A DNA stretch of 64,000 bases from NCBI GenBank assembly GCA_037389465.1, contig JAZARR010000159.1, positions 6,230,501 through 6,294,500 of the forward strand, read 5' to 3'. This document shows, one piece after another, positions 1 through 9,502 of this stretch. A model generated the notes under the pieces. That model saw only the letters and a program-made list of their open reading frames with translations. It was not told where the DNA came from and did no database searches. The position numbers were made by a program, and so were the translations under genes. Origin of the DNA: Baylisascaris procyonis (Eukaryota > Nematoda > Chromadorea > Rhabditida > Ascarididae). Position 1 is the first letter of the stretch, and every line of letters begins with the position of its first letter.

Positions 1-286
1 ATGCTTTTGCTTGTTTTTAATGCCATATTCAAAACGACCTACTGTGTGCTCCCCTGCTGTTTTTGTTTTCGTCGATTGTGGCATAAAACTTTCCTGCGAC
101 GAGAATGAATGTTCTCTGTCTTTATTTATGCCATCCGTTAGCCTCCTAAGAAGCCTGCACACAGTGTGTTCCAGCTTCCACTGCGAGGTGCTTAGACCTG
201 AATTACCCTGTGATTGGTGCGCATTGAGACTCTTTGTTGCAACTGCATAATTTGCGCACATAGGCATTCAAATCAAAGCACCCTAC

Positions 287-529
287 CTTTCCATCAACTT
301 GCAATGTGTAATCCAACACCATCTTGCGAATCTGTTCACCGGTGAAGAACACACGATTACCGTTCTGATCATCGATAGATCTCTACTCTTTCTCGCGCGC
401 TTCAGCCAGGTCGAAGATGTCCTAACTGATCTTCTTCACTTCCTCTTCGTATTTGTCAAGCTATCCTTCTAGCAACGACGACCTTACATTAAACGTGCAC
501 ATTCCGAACATGTGTCCATGAACGAGAAG
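287..529 (-). pseudogene. decayed coding exon, family not recognised
   Basis: Read on the minus strand, one frame from 529 down to 287 gives about 80 codons of protein-like text. It includes the stretches LDKYEEEVKKIS, DIFDLAEAREKE and GNRVFFTGEQIRKMVLDYTL. The frame is broken by three in-frame stops, all TAG. It ends at a good donor (AAG|GTAGGG, exon end 287). Lys/Glu-rich helical text is preserved on both sides of each stop, so I read this as a former exon or a retro-copy that has decayed, not as chance. The family is unknown to me. The same frame continues to the window edge with more stops and occasional protein-like runs, so the relic could be longer. No active neighbour explains it. Confidence 0.4.
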
Positions 530-539
530 TCACTTTGAA

Positions 540-1760
540 CGGGAAACTTGCAATCTACTATTTTCCAAAACAATCGCCAGCCGACCCCTCACTCATAACA
601 CTAGTGCAACAACGTTTAATACCTGTCCGACACTAAAAACCGAGCTCAGTTAACTCTCAGTGCATCGTAAAAAACCGGGAAAAACTTTTAAAGAAAAACA
701 CTTATCACAGTATGCAACAAAGAAAAAAAAAATGTCGACAAGCTATGCAACATTTGGTTGACTGGAATTTTCCATGAGATTCGTTTAAATCTGGGATTAA
801 TCACCGTATTTGAGGGCTTAACATTACGACTCTGATAATAGCAAATCAAGATGTCGACAGCACATGACGGCTTTTCGATAGCATCCTTCATAAACAGAGC
901 CCAATCGTCAATGTGTTACTATACAAATCAAACCCAACTTCGAGATTCCACAGATGCAGCGCCATAACCAAATGCAGTATGATGCATTCATTCATTTTGA
1001 AGAGACGTTCAAAGGCATTACTGTCCTATTAACCACAGCAAATTCAGAATTTAACGGATTTCAAGGAAGAAACACACATCACCTCTCTCCTTTTCACTTC
1101 TGCAAAGTGAACTGCAAGTAGCTCAATAGACACCGCAAAGCAGAAGCAATAACAAGCGGGTATTATTGTTGTGCAAATAAAACTCCGTATTAATCATCAC
1201 TTGCCTATACTAATAACAATTCCCCGACTATGCAAAACGATCGCGAGCAATAACTGGCAATCGCGTGGGAAGCTCGATATATACTCCTAGAATTACTAAA
1301 CAAAGTGAAGAATTTGGGAACCTTACTCCTCAATTTACATGACGATAGCCAAATTTCTGTTTTCAGCATCTTTCAATATCATTCTCCATTTGTTTCAATT
1401 AGTTTTTATGCTGCAAAACAGTATAAATGAACAATCCGCTCAATATTATAAACGCCATCGAATCGCCTTTTTACTGAGCTCTTCTTCAAACCGACAACGA
1501 TTGAATGCAACGATCATGGGTGAATTGAACACACCACAGACATCATAAAACTTGAGCTGGGACTCGAACTTGAATCGGTGGCATAGTCGAAGACGAAAGC
1601 GACTTAGCTAAATGTAAACTTGCTCGATCAGGAAGCAAACAGACTGTCCCTTCCATTTTGCACATTGGCATAGAAAACAGGTAGTAAAAAAACTCAATGA
1701 ATTGAACCACCAATAAGCTGATTTTATATGCTAGAATATGAGAACAAAACAAACGTTTAC
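540..1760. other. stretch without a supported gene
   Basis: No frame on either strand has convincing coding text flanked by splice sites. The DNA is A/C-rich on the + strand. The 3' continuation of the CENP-B-domain gene (minus strand, last exon found ends at 1761) should lie here or left of the window, but I could not identify it. A tRNA-like A-box/B-box pair near 1555-1620 (minus) is too degenerate to call. Confidence 0.4.
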
Positions 1761-1916
1761 TGCATTCGGCATTCCATACTCTTTCGCCAAACGATAAGCA
1801 GCGATGTTAAGCTTGCGGTATGTCACATCCCGGCCAGATACTGTTTCTGCCTGATACCATTCGTTTAACTTGTTTTCTAATTGAATGTAACTCGCTTTCC
1901 GACCTCCTCCACTCAC
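1761..1916 (-). CDS. exon: CENP-B/Tc5-type DNA-binding domain
   Basis: 156 nt (52 codons), phase 0 at both ends. Acceptor TTTTTTACAG, donor GCA|GTAAAC. Conserved positions are the GGGRK start, LENKL..W in helix 1, then LNIAAYRLAKEYG. No stop falls in the frame. This exon is the strongest single piece of evidence for the family assignment. Confidence 0.65.
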
Positions 1917-4900
1917 CTGTAAAAAACCATATCGTTGCTTCGCAAGAAAATTTGATAATTTGTGCAAAAAAGACCCTAAACAACATAAGCAGCATCAATG
2001 AACATCAAATAATGGACATATCAAAGTTGACATCATGGACTGCAACGAGGTACTGCACTTTCGCCAATCCCCCAACTCAGCAACGTTCTGGCGAAAACAA
2101 TTCTGCGACGAAAAAAACATAGCATCGACCACGTCCAGACAACTTTCTTTGGCAATCGCGAAGTGGAAAGTTAAAAAATGAAACAGTAAGCAAGATGAGT
2201 TCGCCTAGCGGGCGATTTTCCGTTCAGCTTATCATATTAACCAATTTCACAAACCCCCATAACGCTTTCTTGTTGACCCCGTCTCGAATAAGCTTTTCAA
2301 AGGTACTTTCTTTTGTGACTCAATAAGCATAAAATGTAATCCAATCGGTTGTATGCAAAAAATGCAAATCATAAACAAATTTTTCAGCAGTCCAAATCCC
2401 CATTTAAAAGCTCTTTTCGAAATTGATTGCTCAACTGCAAGTTGTATAGGACCCTTTGGAGCAGACTATAATCACGACGTTTCATAACTTTAGCTTCAGT
2501 GGTTCCTTAGTTGAAACACCAGACATGTGGACAACAAGAACACACACAGACAAACATAAGGACAGACATGACGCCAATACAATGTGCTTTGCAAATGTCA
2601 ACTTGCAAGAGCGCACATAAAGGACGTTAAAAGAACTATTTTCTCAACAAAAGCAAAGCATAGCTTTACAGCCCATTCAACCTCTATCTATTAAAAAATC
2701 TTGGTAAGAGTGCTAACGTATGTAGGCAAGGAGAATGCTGCACTGTGCGAGATGTAAAAAAACAGCTGCAGGTTACATAAAGATGCACACAGGAAGTCCT
2801 ACCTGCACAGGTGACCCTTGCATAGAAGGGAGAAAAGCAACAAGGTTCAAGATAACAGGAAGTTCTTTAAAGTAAAGACATGAAAACAACGTCACAAGGC
2901 GGATTTTTCTTTCACCAGGAAGTCGTGTTGTGGAAGGTCCTGGAGAGGAAAAAGCCAGACTCTGGTCTCCAAAGGATATTCCGACGAGGAGAAAAAGCAC
3001 AGCCTACGAGGTCTGAGGAGGGAGAAACTTCGAAATCTCAGAAGTATAGACTCCAATGGTGAAGAAAAATGGCTAGAGAGCCAAGTCCTTCTGCACCACT
3101 TCGCTCTTTTCATTTAATTCTAGGTGAGTGTTTAAAAAGCTTGCAAACTTATGGTATTTCTGTTAGAATTTGGCATCTTTATTTCGCACACACAATGGTG
3201 CACATCCGAGAGAAAAAGCCTAAACGTATTTAACAGTCGTGTCCGGCAATATTTATGTCCTTTGCATACGCCTAAAATGCACCTACGCACAGCTTTTGAC
3301 CTGCTCAAGGTGCCATTCTCAAGTACTGCTTCACGATTAAGCCAGCCTTAATTTGCCACCCAGAAACTATAATTCGTCTCGAAATAGGAAAAGAGTTGCA
3401 AGGAGATGAGATATGCAAACGACAACGATGCGGTTTTGCCGGTGGACAATTAGGCCGGACTCCTCTATGATGGCACCACTTCATTGAAACATTGATGCGA
3501 AACGAGTACCGATCTGCGCAAACTTCACGTTGAAAGCTGGTATTTTTCGCATTCTCTCTAGGTATTCGATTTTCTTCTAATGATTTCTCTACTTATACTT
3601 TCTATTTATATTTTGCTTTCTCTATACTACTTTCTTTAGATATAATATTTTTGGAGAACTTAATGGACGAATGTTTCAGGCGCATTGAATACAGGAAAGA
3701 GGACCCGTTTTCTGGTACATTCGACTTGTGATTCCTCCTGAAGTTGTGCTTCTTGTTTGAGCCAAGAACGCAAGCACCGACGATCTATACCCGTTTCTCG
3801 TGACATCTGATTCATTGATATACCACCGTGCCGCATACGCCTTACACATTCCTGCAAGACAGAAAAAATGATGTCCCTCCCACTATGAAGCAGTTCCTTT
3901 CGAACTCAAATGGGCCCTGCTGGTGCCACAAGCCCAGAATAGCGCTATGCTATCGGGCAATCATTATCCATTCAATATGTAAAAATAATAACGTGTGCTT
4001 CAGACTATTATTTCTCCTGCGGTTTCTCCTGTAAGTGTAAGTGATTTCATGGCGGAAGTGCGAACTATTCTCACTCGGGTGACCACCGATCTGGCTCTGT
4101 TTGTAAGCCCCCTGAGCATACCTATGCCTCTGATCACTTTCTCGACGGCAGCGATCTCTGCGTGCGAACAGTATGAAGTTGTCTTTACACACCCTAAAAA
4201 GGGACATCTTTTTTAAAGTTGTGGACGGACACCGGACAACAACAAACTCACCTTAGATTGGCGCTTTCTCAATTTCATTGCCTATTACCTCGGAGCATCT
4301 TTTAAAGGATGCAATGCACACTTGCTCTTTTATCAATATTTACTTCGCTTGCATACAAGAGACAAAGAAGAACGCTTAAAATGAGATAAAATGTTTCATC
4401 TATTAAGCTATAGACATGGAGCGATCGCTCGTCGAAACGAAGCGTTTTTACAAAGACAGATAATCCCATTGTCTCTTCCTCTTTTCAACTATAAACTCTA
4501 TTTCCACAACACTTCAGCTAGAAGACGAATGCGAGGGAAGCGTTCAATGACGCTACACTAAAATGATGATTACATGAAGGCATCATTGCGGCAAAATCCA
4601 TTTCACTGATGCAGGACAAACGAATTCCTGCCTGTGAAACGAAATTACAGGACATCTCGTGAAAAAAAAAGAAAAAAGAAAAAACTCACTCTTTTGAATA
4701 GAAGCGTATAAGAATGACGCTTTCTTGTATCACCGTTTACAACATCCGTATTTATCGTTGATGATTCGGCAATGGTGCGTAGAGTACGAGCTTCGAGTGC
4801 CTCAAAAGCTTTATCGTCTACCAATGCACATAACTTCAAACATGCAACATCTTCTGTCCCTTTTATCCACAAACTCATCTTAATGGACGAAGTGGAGAAC

Positions 4901-4921
4901 GCATAACAAATACGCTTAACC
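1761..4921 (-). CDS. psq-type HTH plus CENP-B-type DNA-binding domain protein (transposase-derived), 3 exons, partial
   Basis: Three minus-strand exons join in phase: 4921-4690, 3851-3705 and 1916-1761. The first ends in the text RKRHSYTLLFKR. The second continues directly with ECVRRMRHGGISMNQMSRE and the recognition-helix-like CLRSWLKQE. Together these form a helix-turn-helix of the pipsqueak/Brinker kind. The third exon begins VSGGGRKASYIQLENKLNEW and continues to AAYRLAKEYGMPNA. This is the GxGRK..LE..L..W..A..LA.E.G pattern of the HTH_Tnp_Tc5/CENP-B domain, which normally follows the first HTH in pogo/Tigger transposases, CENP-B and Jerky-like proteins. Introns are 838 and 1788 bp, with GTGAGT, GTCCTC and GTAAAC donors and CTTGCAG and TTTACAG acceptors. 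No DDE catalytic domain was found. It may lie left of the window or be absent, as in domesticated DNA-binding proteins. There are no stops in the joined frame. The start is unsettled: an ATG at 4878 opens MSLWIKGTED, or 4921 may be a splice acceptor joined to the exons at 7994-8342. Confidence 0.62.
3705..3851 (-). CDS. exon: pipsqueak/Brinker-type helix-turn-helix core
   Basis: 147 nt (49 codons), phase 0 at both ends. Acceptor CTTGCAG at 3852-3858, donor CGG|GTCCTC after 3705. The peptide runs from ECVRRM through GGISMNQMSRETGIDRRCLR to SWLKQEAQ and ends CTRKR. The helix-turn-helix spacing (SMNQMSRETGI, turn, DRRCLRSWLK) is typical of the family. The last residues would join the third exon's VSGGGRK to give the basic linker usual between the two DNA-binding domains. 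Confidence 0.62.
4208..4689. other. intronic stretch, nothing recognised
   Basis: Lies in the intron between the first two exons of the CENP-B-domain gene. Contains A-rich runs, including a purine tract near 4660-4682 just downstream of the donor. No independent coding or RNA feature seen. Confidence 0.35.
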
Positions 4922-7460
4922 CTGTGAATCCTTATTTTGCACTGGTTATTGTAAAATAACTGGGCGCTTTAGTAAATTCTCCAACGCAAATTATGGCGAT
5001 CCCCATTCTGCACATTTGTTAGCTTCAAATATGGAAGCGCTGAAACCGGAGTTATGAAACTGTGACGGATATAATTAAGCATCACGACGCAACCCTCACT
5101 ACACCAACCTTCAAGACGATCCATTACCTTCGAAATGAAATAAAAACATATAAAGTTATCTAAATTCTTGCACAAATTTTAAAATTGCTTGGATATTATA
5201 ACGACTCTTTTGTAGATATATAGGAATGAGTGGTCCAGCCGAAATTTGAGCGCATTATTGCGCAAACATTTAATGAAACGATATATAATGGAAATGCAAA
5301 GAACGCGATGCTCAAAAATACAGCTGTTGAGAGATGATACACTAATAATGGTTTAAATCTAAAAGCTACAGTGAAAGGACAACGAAGGTATCAAAAAATT
5401 CTGCCTCATTACATTTGCATCATTTCTTTCAAACAACACATCTAAATTCTTTTAATAATTGTATTAGCGTTATGTGGTTTTGTGTGTTTTCAACATTACT
5501 ATGGAAAATGGAAAATTTAAGCAAAAATGACGTACTAATAAAAATATGACGTCATCGAAAGAATAAGCGAAACACGACTCAAATAAGCAACAACGTAACG
5601 AATGAGTAAAACACATTATAACTTGATAAAAAGAAGCTGAGATGAAGCGAACAACTTTATCAATAAAATAAACACACAAAAAGCCGTTCGTTTCAGGAGG
5701 AGTTTCAGAGGCTTTGCTTTCTCAGTTCTCGAGTTCATTAACAAGGGAAAATGGTTTCAGTACTAAAAAACCCACCATTCAATTGTTTCTCAAGAAAACG
5801 AAACAGCTGAACGATAAGCATTTCTTTCGCTTCAAAAGCCTCCAAGGCATGGAAAACTTCGCAAATGCGCTGAGTGCTATAGTTGCATGAAATATTTTCT
5901 CCAGCCCCTCTTCCTGCTTTCCTCTACTCCCCTCTCATCTAACGAGAACACAAGATTCTTCAAAGAAATAGGACAAAAAGGTGCTCTAAGCGTACCGCTT
6001 CGAAAATATTGTGTTCTTCTTCTTGGGGTTGACCATCATCTGATGACTCTTCTGACGCCAATCTGAACAAAAACAGCCATCCTTAAACGCACAGTGAGCT
6101 TGCCTCATAGCAAGAGCAGTGCAAATCAAAAGGCAATTAAATTTACGGCAATGTATGCTATATCTTCATTGCTCGTTACATCATTGTAGCTTATGAAATT
6201 AAGTAATGACAAAGCAACATGAACTATCAAGTACACCTCAAACGAAAACAGCTGATCGGTGTTTGACGGAAGAAATTTCGGACTTCATGATGCAAGCCAT
6301 CAACCTCGAAGTCACCTTCAGCTTCAAGGGTCTACACACTGATGACTTGCATGCGGTTCCGTTAAAGGCTGCTTACAGCAATAAATCAATTATCTGTTTT
6401 CCAAAAAAACCTTTCCAACGACATTGGCTTATGCGCCCTTTGGTCATCGGTAGATTCTGAAACCTAACAATTCTGGCGAGTTTGCAATTTTTGATTACCT
6501 CATCCAATTCAACCTTCGCCCTTTCAACGAATGGCTTCTGCACACGCCAACGTTTCATAAGGGAGAAAAGACAAACATTGACAAACTCTGCTTGAGATTC
6601 CTTCGTCGGGTCTTTTGGACTTGCATGTTCCTTCAGTAAGACCAACCTGTGTCGAGGAACAGCCGAATTTTGAACACCCACCGTGGCATTAGTCTTAAAA
6701 ACCCTGACCAAATTTCACAGACCTGGAGGCTTTAGGCAGTTTGTAGAGACATTGTGGAACCTTAGGCTTCAGCTTTGAGGAATCGATGCGCAGAAAATGG
6801 TCACAGTATTGTGTTAAATAGAAGCTACCACGCCCTTCCCAAGGACGCATGATCCGCTTCACTCAAGAATTGTAAATAAATGCGGGATTTGGATCCTTTC
6901 ATCCCCTTTTTGCTATGGTCGCCTCTTTTAGCAATTTCAAACGCTAAAAACGCCGCAACAAATAGATGCGGTTAGCACAATCCACAATAATCCCGTGTTC
7001 GATCTGCATGTGGCAAATGCTTCGGCAAGGAAAAAGACGAATGACCTTGTACACGCAGCATTCAGCCTCCCTCCCTACAGCCACCACGCTCGGGATGACC
7101 TTTTCCTTCTAACATCTTCTGCTCTCCTTTGATCCTTCCGTATAGGACTTTCTCGTCTCGACTTTTCACAACTTTGCGCGTTCCCATATCCAGCACATTA
7201 TGTGCGTAGGATTCGCACTCTCCTTTGAATTACAAGTGGGTGCGGGAAGAGGGGGGGATGTTTCCAGGTATCATAGTGACTAATCAATTACTGGTAAGCT
7301 TTTTAGCAATAATTGTTTCAGCGCCAACTTTCTACGAAGTAACGAAACAACCTAAAGCAATCGAAATGTGGAATTGCAAAGCTATTGAAAAAACGTACAA
7401 GAGCTGCTTATGCGATGTGCTTTTGCCAACTCACTTCAGACCAATCCATCTCTCAAAACT
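4922..7460. other. stretch with no supported gene
   Basis: A/C-rich on the + strand with a pyrimidine-rich run near 5900-5940. A minus-strand open frame of 112 codons (6373-6711) and a + open frame of 84 codons (6206-6460) overlap. Neither has recognisable domain text or clear splice context, and I could not choose between them. If the exons at 7994-8342 belong to the CENP-B-domain gene, this is its intron. Confidence 0.3.
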
Positions 7461-7530
7461 GGCAATAAATAATGAAACATGTCAATAATGCATTCATATT
7501 TCAAACCAACCGACTGCTTAGCAAGTTCAT
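7461..7530 (+). repeat. member of a short dispersed repeat family
   Basis: 7463-7481 (CAATAAATAATGAAACATG) recurs as its exact reverse complement at 22213-22231. Directly after it, 7484-7501 (AATAATGCATTCATATTT) recurs in the same orientation at 53813-53830, where the following bases also resemble this copy (a run ending ACCGCTTA there, ACTGCTTA here). Two adjoining matches to two other places point to an old interspersed element, with no visible coding capacity. Confidence 0.4.
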
Positions 7531-7993
7531 TTATCGTATTGGAGTGGCATAACGTATAACATAACAATAATATAATGTATACGAATTATATTGACACACC
7601 GAAGTGCATATAATCTCTTCAGGATTTGATAGATTAAAGTGAAAGTTTGTAGATGAGGTCATTCTATGAATTCGTTTGCATACATTAAGTTTCATAAGCA
7701 TAGCTTGAATGGCTTTTCAATTGAAACTATGACGCAGACACACAGACATTAGAATACATGGACATGCAGGAACACCATCTCGCCATTATTTGCCCTGCAA
7801 GTGCAAATATATAAACGTCCCATAAAAGAAATAACACGCAGAATCGAATTATATTCTAACAGATCGTGCACTTATTACAATAATTCTATTTACCTTTTAC
7901 AGTACTTCGACCTCCTAGTAGAAGCCACTCCAAATTTCCTGAAATTAATTGTTGCTTTGGATGTTTGGGATCATAAAACTACTAAAATCCTAC

Positions 7994-8153
7994 CCTGCTT
8001 TGCGCTTCGCTGAGCCAGTAGGTTTCTGCTTAGAAATGGAAGCTGAATCAACATCGATTTCCGAATCGATACGTCCGACACTACTCGATGCGCCTTCGCC
8101 ACGAAAAGAGTCCACATCCTTGAGAATATCGTCGAGGTTAATGGGGCCAGATT
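7994..8153 (-). CDS. candidate exon of a minus-strand gene (possibly the 5' part of the CENP-B-domain gene)
   Basis: Read on the minus strand from acceptor CTGTCAG (before 8153) to donor GCAGG|GTAGGA (after 7994). The peptide includes SGPINLDDILKDVDSF, ASSSVGRIDSEIDVDS and ends KQKPTGSAKRKA. It looks like an acidic, Ser-rich disordered segment followed by a basic, NLS-like end. It finishes with two bases of a codon. The acceptor TTCACAG at 4921 supplies the one base needed, so a splice into the HTH exon is in phase and would place KRKAGVKR at the junction. No known domain. It could also belong to another gene. Confidence 0.4.
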
Positions 8154-8208
8154 CTGACAGCGATATGTTTATCGACATGACCATTAGCCGTCAACAGATC
8201 CAAGTCAC

Positions 8209-8342
8209 GTCGGCGGAATACCTGCGAAAAAATTTGCACCAGTCTGTCTAAAGCATTCATAAAAGCGTGCTTTGCATGAATGCTATTAGGATTCAGTTCA
8301 GATCCTAGCAACACGGACCTTAGTAGCAGACGTTTATAAGCT
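8209..8342 (-). CDS. candidate exon upstream of 7994-8153, short 55-nt intron or a frameshift
   Basis: The minus frame reads AYKRLLLRSVLLGSELNPNS, then IHAKHAFMNALDRLVQIFSQ and VFRR. It looks helical and coding-like, with acceptor CTGTTAG just upstream (exon starts 8342). The next coding text, from 8153, is in a different frame. A donor C|GTGACT after 8209 gives an intron of only 55 nt and restores the phase. The obvious donor CAG|GTATTC after 8222 does not. If no such splice exists, the two pieces are separated by a frameshift. Product not recognised. Confidence 0.33.
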
Positions 8343-8356
8343 CTAACAGCATGCAA

Positions 8357-9082
8357 CCACTATTGGTAACGGTAGTGCAAGGATTTGCCACCTAATGAAC
8401 TTCAAACTCGACCAGAAGGGGTTTTCTACACATTTTTGGAAGTTTGGACCGGACAAGACGATTCTCATAAAGAAGGTGAAAGCGATCAAGAACGCTGTGT
8501 AACACAGGATGCATTTGTTGATGCGGTGGATTTACTCACAACTAAAACCGTTGCGCCATTATATGAGAAAAACTACAAGCGTTGTATACAGATGTTTGTT
8601 GGCTGCAACTTTTTGCGCAATATTTTAAGGTGACCCCTTTTTCCGACGTCAGAAACAAACAACAATGCGTCCTTATTTTGCAATGAAGGAAGCATACGGT
8701 AATGCATTTAAAAAACCGAACAACAACGGAAATAGGAGGTTCTAGCGATGACATTCATAAACAGTGCTATAAATTCGAAAGGTGCGAGTAACTACAGCTG
8801 TCGGATAATGAAGGATAGATCATCGTGCTCCAGGCGGCACTTAAAACAAGACTGGTTACATGCCACAACAATACTAGATGGGGAAAAAGTTCAAATGAAG
8901 GCAACATAGAAAGCAAATGAACTGTGCAAACTTGGATCTGCTAATTTCCTTCCGATCTGAAACCGGTATTGCCCTGGATGCAGTACAAATTTTGCAAACG
9001 AGAAAATACTCTCAAGCGAGATTCCAGAAAAACATTAAAACATCTCGGAGCACAAGCACAAATCCAATTGAGGTGTATGACA
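8357..9082. other. stretch without a supported gene
   Basis: Contains two + open frames of 82-84 codons (8385-8633 and 8917-9171). The second lies opposite the retrotransposon relic and is best explained as its shadow. The first has no domain text I recognise. No RNA gene or clear repeat seen. Confidence 0.3.
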
Positions 9083-9502
9083 TCAGACAGCTTTCAAATC
9101 AGGAATGTAAACTAATTGCTCGAATTCAGGCTGAAACGGTTCACGAAATACTTTTCCGAAAGCCCTCCTAATGAACTGTCGCTGCACTTTTTCAATTATA
9201 CCGATCTCTTTTTTCACAGACTCCGACCAAACTTCAGTACGCTATTCTGAACAACAAGTAACGGAGACTTTCCGATAATTTTCTATGCAACCTCAATTCA
9301 AAAGGAAATCATAATTCGCAACTCGAGTAGCCATTTGAGGAACTTTAACAAGGTGATTATGCCAGCTGAGCTCAATGCTCAAATAAACATCTATATCCTT
9401 TTCTAATTTCTTTATGGGAAGGTCTATATCGAAAGAATCAGGGGATATCCAAACCGAAAATTTACAAGCAATAATGAGATAATTTTTTGATGGATATGTC
9501 AA
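9083..9502 (-). mobile_element. non-LTR (LINE-like) retrotransposon fragment, C-terminal part of reverse transcriptase, decayed
   Basis: One minus-strand frame of 140 codons (9502 to 9083) carries two internal stops. It reads LEKDIDVYLSIELSWHNHLV followed by KVPQMATRVAN. Further on come TEVWSESVKKEIGIIEKVQR and QFIRRAFGKVF. These match the usual end of LINE reverse transcriptases: the '(K)DLGV.LS..LSW..HI' motif, then a Lys/Ala helix, then '(P)VWSP...(D)I..IEKVQR.FTRR'. The catalytic FADD region and the endonuclease are not visible upstream, and downstream the frame decays. It is a dead, 5'-truncated or fragmented copy. The clade (CR1, RTE or other) cannot be set from this piece. Confidence 0.68.

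Noticed and set aside
1555..1625. tRNA-like A-box (TTAGCTAAGTCG) and B-box (GTTCGAGTCCC) on the minus strand
   Set aside because: The T-arm and acceptor stems do not pair and the arm lengths are wrong. At best a decayed tRNA-derived SINE.
6373..6711. Minus-strand open frame of 112 codons, considered as a retroelement gag/pol tail or a gene exon
   Set aside because: No residue pattern of Bel/Pao, Gypsy or any host family could be confirmed, and an equally plausible + frame overlaps it.
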